A DNA stretch of 64,000 nt. Source: Clostridioides difficile. Lineage in GTDB: Bacteria; Bacillota; Clostridia; Peptostreptococcales; Peptostreptococcaceae. The DNA lies in the NCBI GenBank assembly GCA_024919175.1, contig CP103804.1:1240001-1304000 (forward strand), read 5' to 3'. Each line of letters begins with the position of its first letter. The stretch's first letter is position 1. Both the position numbers and the translations under genes were made by a program. Under the pieces are notes generated by a model. That model saw only the letters and a list, made by a program, of their open reading frames with translations. It had not been told where the DNA came from and did no database searches. This document shows positions 17,715 to 24,795 of this stretch, one piece after another.

Positions 17715-18233
17715 GTGCCAATAGATTTAGAAGTATTAAAAGTTCAAGGTGTAAAGATAAATTATTATTATGTATGTAAAAGAAAGCTATGGTTATTCTC
17801 TAAAGGAATAACTATGGAACAAAATAGTAATAGAGTATTATCTGGAAAAGTAGTACATGAAGATTCATATAAAAGAATGAAAAATAAAGAAGTACTAGTT
17901 GATGATATCCTGAAATTAGATATAATAAAGGACGAGTATGTAAAAGAAGTGAAAATAAGTTCAAAGATGAAAGAAGCAGATGAAATGCAGTTATACTATT
18001 ATTTATACTATTTAAAGAATAGTATGGGTATAGAGAAAAAAGGAACTATAAATTATGTTAAGGAAAAGAAACAAGAAGAATTAATATTGACAGAGGAAAA
18101 AGAAAGAATTATTGAAAACACACTTATAAATATAAATGAAATAAATATGAAGTTATCTCCTCCGAAAATTGAGAAGAAATCTTATTGTACAAAATGTGCT
18201 TATTATGAATTTTGTTTTGTGAAGGAGGAGTAA
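17715..18233 (+). CDS. cas4: CRISPR-associated exonuclease Cas4
   Basis: 172 residues from GTG 17715, chosen because AAGAAGGTGAG precedes it; an earlier in-frame start at 17664 lacks an RBS. Four cysteines can bind an Fe-S cluster: one in YYYVCKRKLWLF near the N-terminus and three in SYCTKCAYYEFCF at the C-terminus. Between them lie the RecB-type residues (VVHEDSYKR, VKISSKMKEADEMQLYYY). Cas4 trims and orients prespacers with Cas1-Cas2. Confidence 0.9.
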   Translation: MPIDLEVLKVQGVKINYYYVCKRKLWLFSKGITMEQNSNRVLSGKVVHEDSYKRMKNKEVLVDDILKLDIIKDEYVKEVKISSKMKEADEMQLYYYLYYLKNSMGIEKKGTINYVKEKKQEELILTEEKERIIENTLININEINMKLSPPKIEKKSYCTKCAYYEFCFVKEE

Positions 18234-18235
18234 CA

Positions 18236-19216
18236 ATGTATAGAGATTATTATATTATAAGTAATGGTAATATAAGAAGAAAAGAAAATACAATTTACTA
18301 TTATAATTTAGAAGGTGAGAAAAAAATATTACCAGTAGAACAAGTTGATGATATTCATATATATGGGGAAATAGATTTAAACACAAAACTGATAAATTAT
18401 ATAAGTAAATATGGGGTTATGCTTCATTTCTATAATTACTATGGATATTATTCAGGTACATATTACCCAAGGAAGAAAAATGTATCAGGATTCAGTTTAG
18501 TATGTCAATCAGCCTGCTATTTAGATAAAAATGAAAGGCTATATTTAGCAAAATCTTTTGTGGAAAGTGCGTCATACCATATTTTAAGAAATATGAGATA
18601 TTACAAAGTTGATGAAAGCTTAATTGATACTATAAAAGATGAACTAAATGGTTTGAATGATGTTAAAGAAATATCAGAACTTATGGGTAAAGAAGGTAGA
18701 ATAAGAAAAACATACTATAAATCATTTAATCAAATATTGAAAGATGATTTTGAGTTTTATAAGAGAGAAAAAAGACCTCCCAAAGACCCAGTAAATGCTC
18801 TTATGTCTTTTGGAAATAGCATAATGTATACGAATGTTTTAAGTGAGATATATAAGACACAACTTGACCCTACAATAAGCTTTTTACACGAACCATCAAC
18901 AAAGAGATTTTCCTTAAGCTTAGACATTGCAGAAATTTTCAAGCCTATTATAATTGATACAATAATTTTTAGCTTGATTAATAACAAAAGAATTAATAAG
19001 AGTGATTTTGAATATCAGGACAAAATTTGTTATTTAAGTGAAAAAGGAAAGAAGAAATTTTTACAAGAATTTGAAAATAAGATGCAGACAACTATAAAAC
19101 ATAGAAATCTTAATAGAAAAGTTTCGTATAGAATGTTTATAAGGTTAGAATGTTATAAATTGATTAAACATTTTATCAATGATGAAAAGTATAAAGTTTT
19201 AAAGGCATGGTGGTAG
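18236..19216 (+). CDS. cas1: CRISPR integrase Cas1
   Basis: 326 residues from ATG 18236, which follows GAAGGAGGAG; an in-frame upstream start at 18212 would overlap cas4. The core motif of type I-B Cas1 is clear: VNALMSFGNSIMYTNVL, LDPTISFLHEPSTKRFSL and LDIAEIFKPIIID, holding the metal-binding Glu, His and Asp. With Cas2 it integrates new spacers, so the array here should be able to acquire. Confidence 0.95.
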   Translation: MYRDYYIISNGNIRRKENTIYYYNLEGEKKILPVEQVDDIHIYGEIDLNTKLINYISKYGVMLHFYNYYGYYSGTYYPRKKNVSGFSLVCQSACYLDKNERLYLAKSFVESASYHILRNMRYYKVDESLIDTIKDELNGLNDVKEISELMGKEGRIRKTYYKSFNQILKDDFEFYKREKRPPKDPVNALMSFGNSIMYTNVLSEIYKTQLDPTISFLHEPSTKRFSLSLDIAEIFKPIIIDTIIFSLINNKRINKSDFEYQDKICYLSEKGKKKFLQEFENKMQTTIKHRNLNRKVSYRMFIRLECYKLIKHFINDEKYKVLKAWW

Positions 19217-19219
19217 AGA

Positions 19220-19486
19220 ATGTTTGTTATTGTTACTTATGATGTTGTTGAAGCAAGGTCATTAAATCGGATTAGAAAAATACTTAGAAAATATTTGACT
19301 TGGACACAGAATTCTGTTTTTGAAGGAGATATTACTGATGGAAAGTTACATAAATGTATTTCTGAAATAGAAAAGGTTATTGATAATAATGAGGATTCGA
19401 TTTATGTGTATGAGATAAAAAATCCTAATTCAATTAAAAAGAAATGTTATGGTATTGATAAGTATTCTGATGAAATGTTTATATAG
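19220..19486 (+). CDS. cas2: CRISPR adaptation protein Cas2
   Basis: 88 residues, ferredoxin-like fold with MFVIVTYDVVEARSLNRIRK at the start including the conserved first-strand Asp. Starts three bases after the cas1 stop with only a weak RBS, so it is probably translated by coupling. Partner of Cas1; last gene before the CRISPR leader. Confidence 0.95.
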   Translation: MFVIVTYDVVEARSLNRIRKILRKYLTWTQNSVFEGDITDGKLHKCISEIEKVIDNNEDSIYVYEIKNPNSIKKKCYGIDKYSDEMFI

Positions 19487-19669
19487 GTTTGCAGTGAGCG
19501 ATATCTATGCTAAAATAGGGTTTAACAGTTGGAATATAAGGCATTGAGAGTGTGTAATAATTATTCTCAATTGCACTACTGCTCGATCACTGCAAAATTT
19601 GATATTTTTATTAGATTATAATTGCTTAAGTGTAGTATTTTCAATGTATTCAATTAGAGCTATTTTGGG
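19487..19669 (+). promoter_or_regulatory. CRISPR leader with long-range inverted repeat
   Basis: The 183 bases between cas2 and the first repeat hold TTTGCAGTGA (19488-19497) and its exact complement TCACTGCAAA (19587-19596), extended by CGA pairs after one mismatch. An inner TTGAGA/TCTCAA pair lies at about 19543-19570. The rest, up to the first repeat, is AT-rich. It should carry the array promoter and the Cas1-Cas2 docking site, but no clear -35/-10 pair was assigned. Confidence 0.7.
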
Positions 19670-20092
19670 GTTTTATATTAACTAAGTGGTATGTAAAAGA
19701 ATTTTTTATTAATTATGCTAAAGAAAATCATATTCGTTTTATATTAACTAAGTGGTATGTAAAAGCTGTAGTATTTAAGGAACTAATAACAGCAGTAGTT
19801 GTTTTATATTAACTAAGTGGTATGTAAAAAAGTTATTAAAAAATAAAATATACATAGGTATATATGGTTTTATATTAACTAAGTGGTATGTAAAAAGCTT
19901 CTCTAGTTGCTATTCCCATTAATTTAATCCTCGTTTTATATTAACTAAGTGGTATGTAAAGAAAGTCTAAGAAGTCAGAGAAGCTCATTTCATTATCGTT
20001 TTATATTAACTAAGTGGTATGTAAAGAAACATTATGATGTCTTGCTTATACAAACCTTTACGGGTTTTATATAAGCTAAGTAATATCTAAAT
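19670..20092 (+). CRISPR. CRISPR array, 7 repeats and 6 spacers, type I-B
   Basis: The 29-nt repeat starts GTTTTATATTAAC, continues TAAGTGGT and ends ATGTAAA plus A or G. Repeats begin at 19670, 19736, 19801, 19867, 19933, 19998 and 20064. Spacers are 37, 36, 37, 37, 36 and 37 nt. The first six repeats are identical over 28 nt; position 29 is A in the first four and G in the next two. The last repeat (20064-20092) has six differences, marking the leader-distal end. The ATGTAAA-type 3' end fits an eight-base crRNA handle. Confidence 0.97.
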
Positions 20093-20145
20093 AAAATATA
20101 AATAATGATAAGAAAGCAATAAAAAAATGAGGTGAAATCAAATTT

Positions 20146-20574
20146 ATGATAAGAAAATCAAACAATAAAGATATAGATAAAATAATGGAAATCTGGGAAG
20201 AAAGTACAATCAAAGCACATGATTTTATAAGTAAAGATTATTGGAAAAATAGCTACAATACTGTTAAAAATGAATACATTCCTATATCTGAAACTTTTGT
20301 ATATGATGATGGAGAAGAAATAAAAGGATTCATAAGCATTATAGATAAAAGTTTTATAGGAGCCTTGTTTATAAGTACAAATCATCAAAGTCTAGGTATA
20401 GGAAGCAAACTCTTAGACTATGCAATTAAAGAATATAAAAATCTAAGTTTAGCAGTATATAAAGACAATAAAAAAGCAGTTGTATTTTATAACAAAAAAG
20501 GTTTTAATATAGTAAAAGAGCAAGTAAATGAAGACTCAGGATTTGAAGAATATATAATGGAATATAGTAAATAA
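20146..20574 (+). CDS. GNAT family N-acetyltransferase
   Basis: 142 residues. N-terminal IRKSNNKDIDKIMEIWEES and the acetyl-CoA binding motif A region STNHQSLGIGSKLLDYAI (Q-x-x-G-x-G) followed by LAVYKDNKKAVVFYNKKGF define a GNAT fold, closest in pattern to YjaB-like proteins. RBS GAGGTGAA. It starts 53 bases after the CRISPR array and has no obvious promoter, so it may be read from the array transcript. Substrate unknown. Confidence 0.85.
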   Translation: MIRKSNNKDIDKIMEIWEESTIKAHDFISKDYWKNSYNTVKNEYIPISETFVYDDGEEIKGFISIIDKSFIGALFISTNHQSLGIGSKLLDYAIKEYKNLSLAVYKDNKKAVVFYNKKGFNIVKEQVNEDSGFEEYIMEYSK

Positions 20575-20706
20575 CTTTAGTATATTCACATTAGATTTAC
20601 TATCTAAATAGATATATTTTTATAATGGAAAGACTTAAAATCATATATAATATATACCTAAGCTTAGTGAATATTAAAAAATATATAACTATAGGAGGAT
20701 AAATTA

Positions 20707-20751
20707 ATGAATAAAAGAGCATTTATGCATTATTTTAGATTAAAAGGATAG
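20707..20751 (+). CDS. 14-residue leader peptide with RLK arrest-type motif
   Basis: AGGAGG (20693-20698) and an ATG eight bases later open a 14-codon ORF, MNKRAFMHYFRLKG, ending TAG. The R-L-K near its C-terminus fits the Arg/Lys-x-Arg/Lys (+x+) motif known to stall macrolide-bound ribosomes in leader peptides such as that of ErmD. Two bases after the stop begins the left arm of a long inverted repeat. The downstream gene is an rRNA methyltransferase of the family that includes tylosin-resistance enzymes. The ORF and its SD are seen; drug sensing is inference. Confidence 0.65.
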   Translation: MNKRAFMHYFRLKG

Positions 20752-20752
20752 C

Positions 20753-20871
20753 GCACAAATTGTGGCTATTTAAAAAAACTTATAACATAATTTTATATAA
20801 GCAAGAGAAACATACCTTATATAAGTAGCCATAATTTCGTGCTATTTAAATTAAATAGTGAATTTAAGGAG
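20753..20871 (+). promoter_or_regulatory. Putative attenuator structure before the rRNA methyltransferase
   Basis: Bases 20753-20768 pair with 20826-20842 over 16 positions with one bulge and one G-U (core GGCTA/TAGCC and ACAAATT-type flank). The loop has competing CTTATA/TATAAG stems (20779-20801 or 20793-20824). Just downstream CTATTTA (20842-20848) pairs with TAAATAG (20852-20858), and TTAAATT (20846-20852) can instead pair with AATTTAA (20861-20867), touching the SD AAGGAG (20866-20871). Mutually exclusive stems between a leader ORF and an SD are the signature of translational attenuation. Confidence 0.6.
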
Positions 20872-20880
20872 ATTATGGAG

Positions 20881-21798
20881 ATGAAACAAAATATAGGTAA
20901 TGAAGGTAAAAAAATTGTTGGAAAACTAAAAAAGATAGAAGTTGCTAAATTACTACTTAATGAAAATATAGATGTATTCAAATGCCCACTTTGTAAAGAT
21001 GATATGATTACAATTGATAAAAATAGTATGGTATGTATAAATAATCATTGCTTTGATATATCCAAAAAGGGATATGTTAACTTATTAAATAGTAATACTA
21101 AAACTATTTATGATAAAGAGCTATTTGAATCAAGACATGAAATATATAATTCTAATGTGTATGACAATTTAACAGAAGAAATAAAATCTATCGTTAATAA
21201 TTATACTTTAAATAAAAATATTAACTATATTTTAGATGCTGGATGTGGAGAAGGATATTTCTCAAATAAATTATATGAAGATAAAAATATTAATAATAGA
21301 TGTAAATTAATTGGAATTGATATAGCTAAAGAAGGCATTTCTATAGCTACAAGGGGAGAGAATAAAGTTATATGGTGTATTTCAGATTTATCAAATTTAC
21401 CATTTAAAGATAATGCTTTTGATGTAATATTAAATATACTTTCTCCAGCAAATTATAAGGAATTTACAAGAGTATTAAGTGATGATGGAATAATAGTAAA
21501 GATTATTCCAGAATCAAATTATTTAAAAGAAATAAGGACAAGTATACAGGGAAATATAAAGAATAATGATTATAATAATGAAAACATTGTAGCTGTATTT
21601 AAAAAACATCTAAATGTAGTTTATGAAAGTAGAATCAATTATAAAATTGATATAAGTGTGTTAAATTTAATGAATTTGGTTAAAATGACTCCTTTAACAT
21701 CTACATTAGATGAAGAAGAGGTTTTAAATTTGATGAAGTCAGGGATATATAATATAACAATTGACTTAAGAGTTATGGTTGCTACTCTAAAGAAATAG
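20881..21798 (+). CDS. 23S rRNA (guanine-N1)-methyltransferase, RlmA/TlrB family
   Basis: 305 residues from ATG 20881 (SD AAGGAG nine bases upstream); an ATG at 20875 is too close to the SD and a GTG at 20839 lies in the inverted repeat. The N-terminal zinc-binding part reads FKCPLC-x-VCINNHCFDISKKGYVNLL in outline, exactly the RlmA arrangement, followed by the SAM motif ILDAGCGEGYFSNKL and an NILSPANYKEFTRVL segment. RlmA(I) methylates G745 and RlmA(II)/TlrB G748 of 23S rRNA; the latter gives tylosin resistance. It carries about 30 extra N-terminal residues compared with E. coli RlmA. Whether it methylates 745 or 748 cannot be told. Confidence 0.85.
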   Translation: MKQNIGNEGKKIVGKLKKIEVAKLLLNENIDVFKCPLCKDDMITIDKNSMVCINNHCFDISKKGYVNLLNSNTKTIYDKELFESRHEIYNSNVYDNLTEEIKSIVNNYTLNKNINYILDAGCGEGYFSNKLYEDKNINNRCKLIGIDIAKEGISIATRGENKVIWCISDLSNLPFKDNAFDVILNILSPANYKEFTRVLSDDGIIVKIIPESNYLKEIRTSIQGNIKNNDYNNENIVAVFKKHLNVVYESRINYKIDISVLNLMNLVKMTPLTSTLDEEEVLNLMKSGIYNITIDLRVMVATLKK

Positions 21799-21838
21799 AA
21801 AATAGAATTTATCCAAAATTAATAAAAGTCATATTACT

Positions 21839-21889
21839 AAAAATTGCTATGAAATTAGTTTAATAATATCTAATTTCATAGCAATTTTA
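21839..21889. terminator. Bidirectional terminator
   Basis: AAATTGCTATGAAATTAG (21841-21858) is complementary to CTAATTTCATAGCAATTT (21870-21887) with an 11-base loop. It lies between the + strand methyltransferase and the convergent minus-strand gene. Confidence 0.85.
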
Positions 21890-22015
21890 ATTACCATTAA
21901 AGTGCCTATATAAAAATTATTTGTGTTATATACTCAAATATAGCCACAAAAAATTTTATAATAATATTTAATAACAGAGTATTCTTATTTGAAAAAATTT
22001 TATAAATAAAAAATA

Positions 22016-22795
22016 TTAAAGCTTAAAGTATTCTTTTTGAGATGAATCTATTTCAGAGCCACAATTGCTACAGCAATAAGAGGTTGAAACATATCCAAAT
22101 TCTTCAGTATTCTCATTAAATTCCATTTTTTTCTTTGCAATAATTCCTACTTTAGTTAAGCTAGAACCACAATTATCACAGTTTTGAATTTTACATATAC
22201 TATATAATTTGTCAGTAGTTACATTTTCTATTGCTTTATCACAATTACAACATTTAATAGAAGAAAGCTCATTAGATACTTCAATAGGTTTGGCATCTTT
22301 AAAAGAAAATTTATATGTTATATCATTTGACACTCTATAACCTGTATCAAAAATATTAGTATTACAGTTTGGACATATATATTTTGGAATATACACATCT
22401 TTCTTTTCAAAAGTATCTTTCTCAGCATTGTGATTTAAATCATCTAAAGAGGCATTTTCACCTATGGTATCTTCTTTATTTAAGTTTAAAAGGTAATTGT
22501 AAATCTTTTTATCTTCATTTTGTTTTGCTGTGTCTAAAAAATGACTCATTATATCTGGATAATCTTTATTTTTTGATGGCATATTTAAATCTATATAATT
22601 GTTTTCAATTGCAAAAGATAGTATATTGTAATAATCATACTTTACTGCAAAAAATAATAACATTTCATCAAAAATTTTATCTACTATTTTGTCAGAAATA
22701 CTTATCCAAAAATCAGGGGATTCTAAATAAACTTTCTTACTAAGCTCATCTAGTTCTTCATCTATGTTGTTTAATTGATTTTCATTAGTTTTCAT
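22016..22795 (-). CDS. Uncharacterised protein with ankyrin-like N-terminus and double zinc ribbon
   Basis: 259 residues, SD AAGGAAGTGAT before the ATG on the minus strand. I do not recognise a named family. The first ~110 residues are helical and look like degenerate ankyrin-type repeats (AVKYDYYNILSFAIENNYIDL). The C-terminal half has four paired cysteine motifs: CPNC, CCNC, CDNC and CSNC, enough for two zinc ribbons. No signal peptide or membrane helix, so cytoplasmic. It is convergent with the methyltransferase and divergent from bioY and appears to be a single-gene unit. Function unknown. Confidence 0.75.
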   Translation of the reverse strand: MKTNENQLNNIDEELDELSKKVYLESPDFWISISDKIVDKIFDEMLLFFAVKYDYYNILSFAIENNYIDLNMPSKNKDYPDIMSHFLDTAKQNEDKKIYNYLLNLNKEDTIGENASLDDLNHNAEKDTFEKKDVYIPKYICPNCNTNIFDTGYRVSNDITYKFSFKDAKPIEVSNELSSIKCCNCDKAIENVTTDKLYSICKIQNCDNCGSSLTKVGIIAKKKMEFNENTEEFGYVSTSYCCSNCGSEIDSSQKEYFKL

Positions 22796-22940
22796 ATTAT
22801 CACTTCCTTGTTAATTTATTATATGAAATAAAATCTCATATAAAATATATCATATTATAATTTACAAGTATAGGGCAAATAGATTTGTTTATAAGTAAAA
22901 TTTTATAAATAACCATTAAAACATAAAGGATTAAAATAAA

Positions 22941-22965
22941 GTTTACTTATAAAATAAAGGTAAAC
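22941..22965 (+). promoter_or_regulatory. Candidate BirA operator upstream of bioY
   Basis: GTTTAC (22941-22946) and GTAAAC (22960-22965) form an inverted repeat with 13 bases between. It sits 17 bases before a -35. BirA operators in Firmicutes are widely spaced GTTAAC/GTTTAC-like dyads, and the downstream genes are of a BirA-controlled type; the match is only moderate. Confidence 0.4.
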
Positions 22966-22982
22966 CTATACATATAATAAAG

Positions 22983-23011
22983 TTGACAAAAAACAGTCTT
23001 TCTTTTATACT
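22983..23011 (+). promoter_or_regulatory. Sigma-A promoter of the bioY operon
   Basis: TTGACA (22983-22988) and TATACT (23006-23011) are 17 bases apart, a near-consensus promoter. A short GCCTC/GGGGT hairpin follows at about 23017-23034. Confidence 0.75.
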
Positions 23012-23090
23012 AAAACAAAGCCTCAATAGGGGTTTTATTATATGTACATATAAACTAAATTGAATAAGACATACGAAGGGAATTATAAAA

Positions 23091-23636
23091 ATGAAAAATA
23101 ATAGAGTAAATATTCAAGATTTAACTAAAATGTCAATATGTGTAGCATTATTATGTATATCATCCTACATATATATACCATTACCATTTACACCAGCAGG
23201 AGTAACAGCACAAACAATAATGATAAATCTAATAGCTTTGATATTAACACCAAGACAAGCATTTAGTACAGTTGGAGTATATATAATGATAGGTTTAATT
23301 GGAATACCTGTATTTGGAGGAGGTTCATCTGGTATTGGTAAACTACTAAGTCCAACAGGTGGTTTTTATTTTGGGTTCTTATTTGCAGCACTAATTATTA
23401 GCTTATTAAAAGGTAATAATAATGATATTAAAAGATATATACCAATAACAGTTTTTGTTGGTATGCCTATTATATACTTTATGGGAACAGTATTTATGTG
23501 TTACTTTAATCAAATGACAGTAGAAGCAGCACTTTTTGCAGCAGTGGTACCCTTTTTAATTGGAGATACAATAAAAGCAATTATTGCATCTTTTTTAGGT
23601 GTTAAATTAAATAATGTACTAAAAAGAAATCTATGA
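23091..23636 (+). CDS. bioY: Biotin ECF transporter S component BioY
   Basis: 181 residues, about six membrane helices. Signature elements of BioY: LPFTPAGVTAQTIMINLIAL, FGGGSSGIGKLLSPTGGFYFGF (shown in parts) and the final GDTIKAIIA helix. It binds biotin in the membrane and works with an ECF energising module encoded elsewhere. First gene of an operon with a thiolase and an acyl ligase, like B. subtilis yhfU-S-T, which is under BirA control. Confidence 0.93.
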   Translation: MKNNRVNIQDLTKMSICVALLCISSYIYIPLPFTPAGVTAQTIMINLIALILTPRQAFSTVGVYIMIGLIGIPVFGGGSSGIGKLLSPTGGFYFGFLFAALIISLLKGNNNDIKRYIPITVFVGMPIIYFMGTVFMCYFNQMTVEAALFAAVVPFLIGDTIKAIIASFLGVKLNNVLKRNL

Positions 23637-23655
23637 TGAAGAGAGGATATAATGT

Positions 23656-24792
23656 ATGGAAGAAGTTTTTGTATTAGGAGGATTAAGAAGTCATATAGGT
23701 CTAAAAAATGGAATTTTTCAATGTGTTCAGCCAGAGGTGCTAGGAGCAGAGGTTTTAAGACATCTAATTGAAAAGTATGAGATTGATAAGATTGATGAGA
23801 TTATATGTGGAAATGCAGTTGGTACAGGAGGTAATATCGCAAGATTAATGACTTTAACAGCAGGAATAGAAAGTGAAGTTCCTGCTTTTACTGTAGATAT
23901 GCAATGTGCTTCTGCTATGATGAGTTTAGATATAGCATTTTCAAAGATTAAATCTGGACAATGCGATTTAATTATTGCAGGAGGTTTTGAGAGTAGCTCT
24001 CTACAGCCAATGCGTACATATCATAAAAATGATAAAAGATATAATATCAATAATCCAAACTATACAGTTGCTCAATTTTCTCCAAATGATAATAGTGAGA
24101 ATAGCATGCTTGAAGGTGCAGAAAGAGTAGCAAAGTTATATAAAATTGAGAAAGCAGAATTAGATTATTGGGTAAAAGAAAGTCATAGAAGAGCAAAAAA
24201 CACAAGAGAAGAAAAATTTCTTGAAGATATTATATTTCCTATAAATAGCAATACATATGATGAAGGTATACGTGATAAAATGAGCCAAAGGTTATTAGAT
24301 AGGATACCTTCAATTTTAGGGAAGGGAAGTATTACAAATGCAGCAAATTCATGTCTTATTAATGATGGAGCTTCATTTCTTATACTGTGTTCTAAAAAAT
24401 ATTTAGAGAATACTAAAAAGAACCCAAAAGCTAAAGTTATAAATTCTTGTACAATAGGGACAGAACCACAATTAAGTCCAACATCTGCTATAAAAGCTAT
24501 GGATAAGATTTTGGAGATAGAAAAGCTTAACTATATGGACATATCTGCTATTGAATTTAATGAAGCATTTGCAGTTATAGATGTTCTATTTCAAAGAAAA
24601 TATCCAGAATTAATTGATAGATATAATATATTTGGAGGGGCTCTAGCATATGGTCATCCATATGGTGCCTCTGGTGCAATTATTGCGTTACATCTTTTGA
24701 AAGCACTTGAAAAAACTAATGGAAGATATGGAATTTGCTCTATAGCAGCTGCTGGAGGATTAGGCTCTGCTTTACTGATTGAAAGGGTGTAG
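23656..24792 (+). CDS. Thiolase (acetyl-CoA acetyltransferase-like, YhfS-type)
   Basis: 378 residues. Active-site Cys84 in DMQCASAMMS, the GGFESSS segment, NEAFAV, the catalytic His in GHPYGASGA, and the C-terminal loop CSIAAAGGLGSA in place of the usual C-I-G-G-G. Complete thiolase fold. Starts 19 bases after bioY and ends 3 bases before the ligase gene. In B. subtilis the equivalent yhfS is co-regulated with biotin uptake; a role in acyl-chain metabolism linked to biotin is suggested by context, the true substrate is unknown. Confidence 0.88.
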   Translation: MEEVFVLGGLRSHIGLKNGIFQCVQPEVLGAEVLRHLIEKYEIDKIDEIICGNAVGTGGNIARLMTLTAGIESEVPAFTVDMQCASAMMSLDIAFSKIKSGQCDLIIAGGFESSSLQPMRTYHKNDKRYNINNPNYTVAQFSPNDNSENSMLEGAERVAKLYKIEKAELDYWVKESHRRAKNTREEKFLEDIIFPINSNTYDEGIRDKMSQRLLDRIPSILGKGSITNAANSCLINDGASFLILCSKKYLENTKKNPKAKVINSCTIGTEPQLSPTSAIKAMDKILEIEKLNYMDISAIEFNEAFAVIDVLFQRKYPELIDRYNIFGGALAYGHPYGASGAIIALHLLKALEKTNGRYGICSIAAAGGLGSALLIERV

Positions 24793-24795
24793 ATT

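Noticed and set aside
20575..20692. TTAGAT/ATCTAA hairpin with T tract after the acetyltransferase
   Set aside because: Six AT-rich pairs only and a broken T tract; not enough to call a terminator.
22369..22743. 124-codon + strand frame
   Set aside because: Antisense to the zinc-ribbon gene, whose four CxxC motifs and SD support the minus strand.
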